25,306 nt of DNA from Terrimesophilobacter sp044508495 (GTDB taxonomy: Bacteria; Actinomycetota; Actinomycetes; Actinomycetales; Microbacteriaceae), in contig JBIQHP010000019.1 of assembly GCA_044508495.1 (NCBI GenBank), positions 1-25,306 of the forward strand, written 5' to 3'. Below are positions 7,171 to 16,132 of this stretch, one piece after another (position 1 is the first letter of the stretch; every line of letters begins with the position of its first letter). The notes below the pieces were generated by a model. That model made no database searches. It saw only the letters and a program-made list of their open reading frames with translations, and was not told where the DNA came from. Made by a program: the position numbers and the translations under genes.

Positions 7171-8306
7171 CGCCGGTCGACGCCGCCGTCCTCGTGCTGG
7201 AGGACGGCACCCGGTACGCGGGGTCGGCGTACGGGGCGCGCGGGAGGACTGTCGGCGAGGCGGTGTTCTCCACCGGGATGACCGGATATCAGGAGACCAT
7301 CACCGACCCCTCCTATGCCGGCCAGATCGTGCTCATGACCGCTCCGCACATCGGCAATACCGGGGTCAACGACGAGGATCCGGAGTCCGGGCGCATCTGG
7401 GTCGCCGGTCTCGTCGTGCGCGACCCCTCGCGCACCGTGTCGAGCTTCCGGGCGACGGGCAGTCTCGACGAGGAGCTGACCGCTCAGGGCGTCGTCGGCA
7501 TGAGCGGGATCGACACGCGTGCCGTCACACGCCGGCTCCGCTCGGTCGGCGTCATGCGCGCCGGCGTCTTCTCGGGGCCGGATGCCGCGCTCGAGCCGGC
7601 GGAACAGCTCGCGCTCGTGCTCGCGGGCGAGGAGATGGTCGGCCTCAACCTCTCGGCGCGCGTCTCGACGCCGGAGCCCTACCGGATGCCTGCCGAGGGC
7701 GGGCGGATCGGGTCGGTCGCCGTGCTCGATCTCGGGGTCAAGGCCTCGACGCTGCGCTACCTCACGGCGCGCGGGTTCGAGGTCATCGTCGTCCCGGAGG
7801 CGACTCCCGCCGAGGAGCTCTTCGCGCTCGCCCCGGATGCCGTCTTCTTCTCGAACGGACCGGGCGACCCCGGCGCCTCCGACCGGCACGTCGAGCTGCT
7901 CCAGGAGGTACTGCGGCGCGGCCTGCCGTTCTTCGGCATCTGCTTCGGCAACCAGCTCCTCGGCCGCGCGCTCGGCTACGGCACCTACAAGCTCCCCTTC
8001 GGGCATCGCGGCATCAACCAGCCCGTCGTCGACCGCGCGACCGGGCGCACCGAGATCACCGCCCACAACCACGGCTTCGCGGTCGAGGCCCCCACCGAGG
8101 GAGTGTCCGAGTCGCCGGCCGGCTTCGGCCGCGTCGAGGTCAGCCATGTGAACCTCAACGACGGCGTCGTCGAGGGATTGCGCGCGCTCGACCTCCCCGC
8201 GTTCTCGGTGCAGTACCACCCGGAGGCGGCGGCCGGGCCCCATGACGCGAACTACCTCTTCGACCGGTTCCGGGAGCTCGTGATCTCCAGGAAGGACGTC
8301 CGCTGA
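7167..8306 (+). CDS. carA: Carbamoyl phosphate synthase, small (glutaminase) subunit
   Basis: Hydrolyses glutamine and channels ammonia to CarB. The 379 residues have the N-terminal small-subunit domain (LVLEDGTRYAGSAYGARG, then FSTGMTGYQETITDPSYAGQ) and a C-terminal class I glutamine amidotransferase domain. The triad is visible: Cys259 in FFGICFGNQLLG, His351 and Glu353 in VQYHPEAAAGPHD. SNGPGDP at 229-235 is the oxyanion-region motif, and AHNHGF is conserved. The start overlaps the membrane-protein gene stop; one base separates its stop from the carB ATG. As part of the pyr operon it feeds pyrimidine synthesis, and because no other carA is visible it may serve arginine synthesis too. Confidence 0.97.
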   Translation: MTPVDAAVLVLEDGTRYAGSAYGARGRTVGEAVFSTGMTGYQETITDPSYAGQIVLMTAPHIGNTGVNDEDPESGRIWVAGLVVRDPSRTVSSFRATGSLDEELTAQGVVGMSGIDTRAVTRRLRSVGVMRAGVFSGPDAALEPAEQLALVLAGEEMVGLNLSARVSTPEPYRMPAEGGRIGSVAVLDLGVKASTLRYLTARGFEVIVVPEATPAEELFALAPDAVFFSNGPGDPGASDRHVELLQEVLRRGLPFFGICFGNQLLGRALGYGTYKLPFGHRGINQPVVDRATGRTEITAHNHGFAVEAPTEGVSESPAGFGRVEVSHVNLNDGVVEGLRALDLPAFSVQYHPEAAAGPHDANYLFDRFRELVISRKDVR

Positions 8307-8307
8307 T

Positions 8308-11602
<3,295 letters not shown>

Positions 11603-11610
<8 letters not shown>

Positions 11611-12481
11611 GACGAGCTTCGGGTCGCGCCTCGCCGAGGTCTTCGCCGAGCGAGGACAGCTCTGCGTGGGCATCGACCCGCACCCCTTCCTGCTCGGCGA
11701 ATGGGGGCTCCCCGACGACGCCGACGGCCTCCGCGAGTTCGGCCTGCGGGTCGTCGAGGCCGTGCACGGGCGCGGAGGGCTCGTCAAGGCCCAGGTCGCC
11801 TTCTTCGAGCGGCACGGCTCCGCCGGCCTCGCCGCGCTCGAGAGCGTGTTCTCGGCGGCGCGGGCGGCGGGGCTCCTCGTTCTCGCAGACGCCAAGCGCG
11901 GCGACGTCGGCAGCACGGTCGACGCCTACGGGCAGGCCTGGCTCACGCCGGGGAGCCCGCTCGAGGCCGATGCGATGACCGTGAGCGCCTTCCAGGGCGT
12001 CGGCTCCCTCTCCGGGCCGATCGCGCTCGCGCGCGAGGCCGGCAAGGGCCTCATCGTGCTCGCCGCGACCTCGAACCCGGAGTCGGTGCAGCCGCAGACC
12101 GCCGTCATCGCCTCGGGCGACCGCGCGGGCAAGACGGTCGCCGCGGGTATCGTCGAGGAGGTGATCGCTCTCAACGGCGCCGGGACCCAGGGACCGGGGG
12201 CTTCCGCCCTCGGCTCCTTCGGCGTCGTGATCGGCGCCACCGTGGATCCCGTACGGTTCGGCATCCCGCTCGAGGCCATGGCCGCGGCCCCCGCGACGCC
12301 CGTCCTCGCCCCGGGGTTCGGCTACCAGGGCGCCGCCTTCGCGCAGTTGGCCGACCACTACGGACCCGTCGCGCCCTTCGTGATCGCCGCGACCTCGCGC
12401 AGCGTGCTCGTCTCGGGACCGTCCGGGATCGCCGAGGCCATCGCGCGGGAGGCCGGGGAGCTCGCAGAATGCCTCGGGTAG
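11603..12481 (+). CDS. pyrF: Orotidine 5'-phosphate decarboxylase, type 2
   Basis: Final step of UMP synthesis, decarboxylating OMP. The 292-residue length and the motif LADAKRGDVGST (Asp96, Lys98, Asp101, the catalytic Asp-Lys-Asp set) place it in the longer mycobacterial-type OMPDC group rather than the ~240-residue type. It begins with CVGIDPHPFLL, which holds the substrate-binding Asp, and ends with TPVLAPGFGYQGA and ATSRSVL, matching the phosphate-binding loops. ATG 11603 lies inside the end of carB (8-base overlap); the purine stretch AAAGG about 9 bases upstream may be a weak ribosome-binding site. Its last 13 bases overlap the next gene. orotate phosphoribosyltransferase (pyrE) and pyrD are not in this operon. 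Confidence 0.96.
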
Positions 12482-13395
12482 ACCCGCCGGAGGTGGATCG
12501 TGTCGCCGCGTCGCGGGCGGCCGTCGCGGCGCGGAGGGCGCGTGCGGCGATCAAGCACGCCGTCGCCGAGCGGACCAGGAGCCCGCTCGACGTGCTCGAA
12601 GCGGGCTGGGCGGCATCCGGCGGTGCGGAGTCAGGCAGCGCAGAGGCCGGTCTGCGGGTCCGGGAGCTGCTCTCGAGCGTTCCGGGGCTCGGCCCGGTGC
12701 GCACCGCGAAGGTCATGGCCGAGCTCGGCATCGCCGAGTCGAAGCGCGTGGGCGGTCTCGGCGTCCGGCAGCGCGACATCCTGCACGACTGGCTCTCCCG
12801 GCGCGAGCACCGGCCGCCGAGCCGCGGGCGCTCCGGCTCGTCACGGCTCGTCGTGCTCGCCGGGCCGACCGCCGTCGGCAAGGGGGCGGTCTCCGGCTAC
12901 ATCCGGGAGAACTACCCCGAGGTGCTGCTCTCGGTGTCGGCGACGACCCGGAAGCCGCGCCCCGGCGAGGTCGACGGGGTCAACTACTACTTCGTGAGCG
13001 AGGAGGAGTTCGATCGGCTCGAGGCCTCCGGCGAGATGCTCGAGACCGCGACGGTGCACAACGCCTACCGCTACGGCACCCCGCGCGCCCCCATCGACGC
13101 CGCGATCGCCGAGGGCAGGAGCGTGCTGCTGGAGATCGACCTGCAGGGCGCGCGGTCGGTGCGCAGGGCGATGCCGGATGCCGTGCTCGTCTTCCTCCTG
13201 CCGCCCAGCTGGGAGGAGCTCGTGCGACGGCTCCTCGGCCGGGGCACCGAGGATCCGGCCGAGCAGGCCCGGCGCCTGGAGACCGCCAAGACCGAGCTCG
13301 CCGCCCAGGACGAGTTCGACTACCGGGTCATCAACGCCGACGTCGGCCAGGCCGCGCGCGAGGTCGTAGACTTGATGGGGTTCCCCACACACTGA
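12469..13395 (+). CDS. gmk: Fusion protein: mIHF-type DNA-binding domain plus guanylate kinase
   Basis: One 308-residue frame joins two proteins usually encoded by neighbouring genes (mihF and gmk, Rv1388-Rv1389). Residues ~10-110 look like actinobacterial integration host factor: a long basic helix AASRAAVAARRARAAIKHAV, then the S13-like helix-hairpin segment LLSSVPGLGPVRTAKVMAEL and VGGLGVRQRDILHDWL. A basic linker (~110-125) leads to guanylate kinase, which phosphorylates GMP to GDP: P-loop AGPTAVGKGAV (131-141), SATTRKPRPGEVDGVNYYF, the GMP site YRYGTPRAPI and VLLEIDLQGARSV. There is no ATG, GTG or TTG between the domains that could start a separate kinase, so the fusion is real in this sequence. 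Both hydroxyls usual after the P-loop Lys are absent (GKGA). ATG 12469 overlaps pyrF by 13 bases; GTG codons shortly downstream are possible alternatives. Confidence 0.92.
   Translation: MPRVDPPEVDRVAASRAAVAARRARAAIKHAVAERTRSPLDVLEAGWAASGGAESGSAEAGLRVRELLSSVPGLGPVRTAKVMAELGIAESKRVGGLGVRQRDILHDWLSRREHRPPSRGRSGSSRLVVLAGPTAVGKGAVSGYIRENYPEVLLSVSATTRKPRPGEVDGVNYYFVSEEEFDRLEASGEMLETATVHNAYRYGTPRAPIDAAIAEGRSVLLEIDLQGARSVRRAMPDAVLVFLLPPSWEELVRRLLGRGTEDPAEQARRLETAKTELAAQDEFDYRVINADVGQAAREVVDLMGFPTH
13367..13372 (+). promoter_or_regulatory. Putative -10 box TAGACT for rpoZ
   Basis: TAGACT lies inside the end of gmk, where the codons GTA GAC TTG include two that are rare in this region (GTA and TTG), as if a promoter is maintained under the coding sequence. 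A start near 13379 would give a ~53-base leader carrying the rpoZ Shine-Dalgarno. No -35 is evident. Confidence 0.35.
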
Positions 13396-13398
13396 CGA

Positions 13399-13413
13399 GG
13401 CCGCGCCGCGGCC
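13399..13413 (+). other. G+C-only hairpin in the rpoZ leader
   Basis: GGCCGC (13399-13404) and GCGGCC (13408-13413) are exact complements around a 3-base loop, starting 3 bases after the gmk stop. No T-run follows, so it is not a standard intrinsic terminator; it could slow RNA decay or modulate readthrough into rpoZ. In such G+C-rich DNA it may also be chance. Confidence 0.3.
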
Positions 13414-13432
13414 GGACACAAGGAGTTCTCTC

Positions 13433-13693
13433 ATGGTCGAACGCGCCAAGGGCATCATCGATCCGCCCATCGACGAGCTCCTCACCAAGGTCGACTCCAA
13501 GTACGCCCTCGTGATCTTCGCCTCGCGGCGCGCCCGCCAGATCAACGACTACTACGCCGACCTGCACGAGGGCAGCCTCTTCGACAACGTCGGCCCGCTC
13601 GTCGACTCGACGATCGACGACAAGCCGCTCTCGGTCGCGATGCACGAGATCAACGAGGGAAAGCTCGTCGTCAAGCAGCTCGCGGAGCAGTAG
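13433..13693 (+). CDS. rpoZ: RNA polymerase omega subunit
   Basis: Omega helps fold and hold the beta-prime subunit in RNA polymerase. The 86-residue protein carries the family core IDELLTKVDSKYALVIFASRRARQIN in conserved region 1 (read here as residues ~13-38) and the later HEINEGKLVV. A good Shine-Dalgarno AAGGAG (13420-13425) lies 7 bases before ATG 13433. It follows gmk by 37 bases, the gmk-rpoZ pairing being common across bacteria. It could be read from the upstream operon or from the weak internal promoter proposed in the end of gmk. The coaBC start follows its stop by 10 bases. Confidence 0.95.
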   Translation: MVERAKGIIDPPIDELLTKVDSKYALVIFASRRARQINDYYADLHEGSLFDNVGPLVDSTIDDKPLSVAMHEINEGKLVVKQLAEQ

Positions 13694-13703
13694 CGCCGTC
13701 CCC

Positions 13704-14891
13704 ATGAACGTCGTCGTCGGCATCACCGGCGGGATCGCCGCGTACAAGGCGGTCGGCGTCGTGCGCGCCCTGGTCCTCGCCGGCCACGACGTCCACGTCG
13801 TGGCGACGGATGCCGCGCTGCGCTTCGTCGGGATGCCGACCCTCGAGGCGATCAGCCGCAACCCGGTGCACCACGAGCTGTACGAGGGCGTCGCCGAGGT
13901 GCGCCACGTCGCGATCGGCCAGGCCGCCGACGTCATCGTCGTGGCGCCCGCGACCGCCAACACGATCGCCAGGCTCGCCGCCGGTCTCGCCGACGACCTG
14001 CTCGGCACGACGATCCTCGCGAGCACGGCGCCGCTCGTGATCGCGCCGGCCATGCACACCGAGATGTGGCAGAACCCGGCCACCGTGCACAACGTCGAGA
14101 CCCTGCGCGCGCGCGGCGTCACGATCGTCGGCCCGGCCAGCGGCCGGCTCACCGGCTCCGACAGCGGGCCAGGGCGGATGGCGGAGCCCGACGACATCGT
14201 GGCCGCCGTGGTCGCCGTCGGCGAGGCCAGGCGCCCGCAGGACCTCGCGGGCAGGCGCTTCGTCGTGACCGCCGGCGGCACGCGGGAGCCCATCGACCCC
14301 GTGCGGTTCATCGGCAACCGCTCGAGCGGCAAGCAGGGGGTCGCGATCGCTGCCGCGGCGGCCGCGCGGGGAGCGGAGGTCGTGCTCATCGGGGCGAACC
14401 TCGAGGTGCCGCCCCCGGCATCCGTGCGGTTCGAGGCGGCCGGCTCGGCCGAGGAGCTCGCGGCGGCGACCAGGGCGGCAGCCGCGGATGCCGACGTCGT
14501 CATCATGGCGGCGGCGGTCGCGGACTACCGGCCGGAGACGGTCGCCGGGGAGAAGATCAAGAAGGAGCGGCAGGGAGACTCGCTGACCCTGGCGCTCGTG
14601 AGGAACCCGGACATCCTCGTCTCGCTCGTCGAGAGCCGGCCGGCCGGGCAGCTCGTCGTCGGCTTCGCGGCGGAGACCGAGCGGGACGAGGCGAGGCTCC
14701 TGGAGCTCGGGAGGGCGAAGCTCGCGCGGAAGGGCTGCGACCTCCTCGTGCTCAACAGGGTCGGCTGGGATGAGGGTTTCGCCGTGGACGGTAACACGGT
14801 CACGGTCCTCGACAGGGCCGGCGATATAGTGTTGGAGACGTCGGGATCGAAGTCGTCGGTGGCGGGTCGTATCCTCGACCTGCTGAGTTGA
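13704..14891 (+). CDS. coaBC: Bifunctional CoaBC: PPC decarboxylase and phosphopantothenate-cysteine ligase
   Basis: Two steps of coenzyme A synthesis. CoaB (C-terminal half) couples 4'-phosphopantothenate to cysteine with CTP; CoaC (N-terminal half, FMN enzyme) decarboxylates the product. In the 395 residues, GITGGIAAYKAV is the flavin-site start, EVRHVAIGQAADVIVVAPAT holds the catalytic His, and PAMHTEMW and GRLTGSDSGPGRM form the substrate clamp; the E. coli clamp has PAMN and a Cys where this protein has His and Ser, as I recall from other actinobacteria. CoaB begins near residue 185 with RFVVTAGGTREPIDPVRFI and NRSSGKQG and has AAVADYRP followed by the Lys-rich EKIKKE, the CTP/catalytic region. 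The 3' end contains the rare codons GAT ATA of a probable metK promoter. Confidence 0.95.
   Translation: MNVVVGITGGIAAYKAVGVVRALVLAGHDVHVVATDAALRFVGMPTLEAISRNPVHHELYEGVAEVRHVAIGQAADVIVVAPATANTIARLAAGLADDLLGTTILASTAPLVIAPAMHTEMWQNPATVHNVETLRARGVTIVGPASGRLTGSDSGPGRMAEPDDIVAAVVAVGEARRPQDLAGRRFVVTAGGTREPIDPVRFIGNRSSGKQGVAIAAAAAARGAEVVLIGANLEVPPPASVRFEAAGSAEELAAATRAAAADADVVIMAAAVADYRPETVAGEKIKKERQGDSLTLALVRNPDILVSLVESRPAGQLVVGFAAETERDEARLLELGRAKLARKGCDLLVLNRVGWDEGFAVDGNTVTVLDRAGDIVLETSGSKSSVAGRILDLLS
14825..14830 (+). promoter_or_regulatory. Putative -10 box TATAGT for metK inside coaBC
   Basis: The hexamer TATAGT is identical to the pyr operon box. It is spelled by GAT ATA GTG in coaBC; ATA for Ile is extremely rare in this region, suggesting non-coding selection. 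A start near 14837 gives a ~97-base leader that spans the 20-base repeats before metK. A weaker TAGGCA at 14924-14929 sits too close (4 bases) to the start codon for a standard leaderless promoter. Confidence 0.5.
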
Positions 14892-14930
14892 TCCTCGACC
14901 CGTTCATCCGGTCCTCGACCCGTTAGGCAC
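14871..14930 (+). repeat. Three tandem 20-base units before metK
   Basis: ATCCTCGACC or GTCCTCGACC begins at 14871, 14891 and 14911, exactly 20 bases apart. Units 2 and 3 share 13 contiguous bases (TCCTCGACCCGTT); units 1 and 2 share their first 10. Unit 1 is still inside coaBC; the array ends 3 bases before the metK TTG. Nearby GGGTCG (14864-14869) can pair with CGACC or CGACCC in any copy, allowing mutually exclusive hairpins. Function unknown; it may be a duplication relic or a leader RNA element. Confidence 0.6.
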
Positions 14931-14933
14931 ATC

Positions 14934-16130
14934 TTGGGCACTGCTTTCCGCCTGTTCACGAGCGAGTCGGTCACCGAGGGGCACCCCGACAAGGTGTGCG
15001 ACCAGGTCTCCGACGGAATCCTCGATGCGCTCCTGACGGTCGACCGCAGCAGCCGCGTCGCGGTGGAGACGATGGTCACGACGGGGCTCGTGCACATCGC
15101 GGGCGAGGTCACCTGCTCCGGGTACGTCGAGATCCCGCAGCTCGTGCGGGACATCGTGAGCGGGATCGGCTACACCTCCTCGTCGGTCGGCTTCGACGGC
15201 GCCTCCTGCGGCGTCGCGGTGTCGATCGGCAGCCAGTCCCCGGACATCGCGATCGGCGTCGACGTGGCCCTCGAGGCGCGCGAGGGCTCCGACGGCGACG
15301 CGCTCGACCGGCAGGGCGCGGGCGACCAGGGGATCATGTTCGGCTACGCGACGACCGAGACGCCCCAGTACATGCCCGTGCCGATCTGGCTCGCGCACCG
15401 CCTCTCCGAGCGGCTCGCCGAGGTGCGCAAGAACGGTACGCTCGACTACCTGCGACCGGACGGGAAGACCCAGGTCACGATCGGCTACGAGGGCGACGCG
15501 CCGCGCACCGTCGACACGGTCGTGCTCTCGACCCAGCATGCTCCCGGGGTGGGGAATGCGCAGCTCTTCGCGGAGGTCGAGGAGGTCGTGATCCGGCCGG
15601 TGCTCGACTCGGCCGAGCTCGACGCCGAGGGCGTGCGGATCCTCGTCAACCCGACCGGCCGCTTCGAGATCGGCGGGCCGCAATCGGATGCCGGGCTCAC
15701 CGGGCGCAAGATCATCGTCGACACCTACGGCGGGGCGAGCCGCCACGGCGGAGGGGCGTTCAGCGGCAAGGACCCGTCGAAGGTCGACCGGTCGGCCGCC
15801 TACGCCCTGCGCTGGGTCGCCAAGAACGCCGTCGCCGCAGGCCTCGCGGATCGCCTCGAGGTGCAGGTCGCCTACGCGATCGGCAAGGCGGCGCCGGTCG
15901 GGCTCTACGTCGAGACCTTCGGGACGGCCAGGGTCGAGGAGGCGAAGATCAACGCGGCCATCCGGGACGTCTTCGACCTCCGGCCGGCCGCGATCATCCG
16001 CGACCTCGACCTGCTGCGGCCCATCTACCGGCCGACCGCGACCTACGGGCACTTCGGCCGCGAGCTCCCCGACTTCACCTGGGAGCGGCTCGACCGGGTC
16101 GACGAGCTCCGCAGCGCGGTCGGGTTGTAG
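14934..16130 (+). CDS. metK: S-adenosylmethionine synthetase
   Basis: Makes SAM from methionine and ATP, releasing phosphate and pyrophosphate; a cytosolic tetramer. The 398 residues are normal. Motifs: FTSESVTEGHPDKVCDQVSD with the catalytic His17 and metal Asp, GDQGIMFGYA, the phosphate loop GGASRHGGGAFSGKDPSKVD, and YAIGKAAPVG. The only start that keeps the canonical N-terminus is TTG 14934, giving LGTAFRLFTSES; no ATG or GTG lies in frame near it, and there is no convincing Shine-Dalgarno (only AGG at 14925). I recognise no known SAM riboswitch class in the ~97-base leader. priA follows after 2 bases. Confidence 0.95.
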   Translation: MGTAFRLFTSESVTEGHPDKVCDQVSDGILDALLTVDRSSRVAVETMVTTGLVHIAGEVTCSGYVEIPQLVRDIVSGIGYTSSSVGFDGASCGVAVSIGSQSPDIAIGVDVALEAREGSDGDALDRQGAGDQGIMFGYATTETPQYMPVPIWLAHRLSERLAEVRKNGTLDYLRPDGKTQVTIGYEGDAPRTVDTVVLSTQHAPGVGNAQLFAEVEEVVIRPVLDSAELDAEGVRILVNPTGRFEIGGPQSDAGLTGRKIIVDTYGGASRHGGGAFSGKDPSKVDRSAAYALRWVAKNAVAAGLADRLEVQVAYAIGKAAPVGLYVETFGTARVEEAKINAAIRDVFDLRPAAIIRDLDLLRPIYRPTATYGHFGRELPDFTWERLDRVDELRSAVGL

Positions 16131-16132
16131 CC

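Noticed and set aside
12841..12900. Separate guanylate kinase start codon just before the kinase domain
   Set aside because: No in-frame ATG, GTG or TTG with a ribosome-binding site exists between the two domains; the first GTG lies inside the first beta strand next to the P-loop.
14838..14933. SAM riboswitch before metK
   Set aside because: I could not build the multi-helix core or find conserved loops of any SAM riboswitch class; only short repeat-based pairings are possible.
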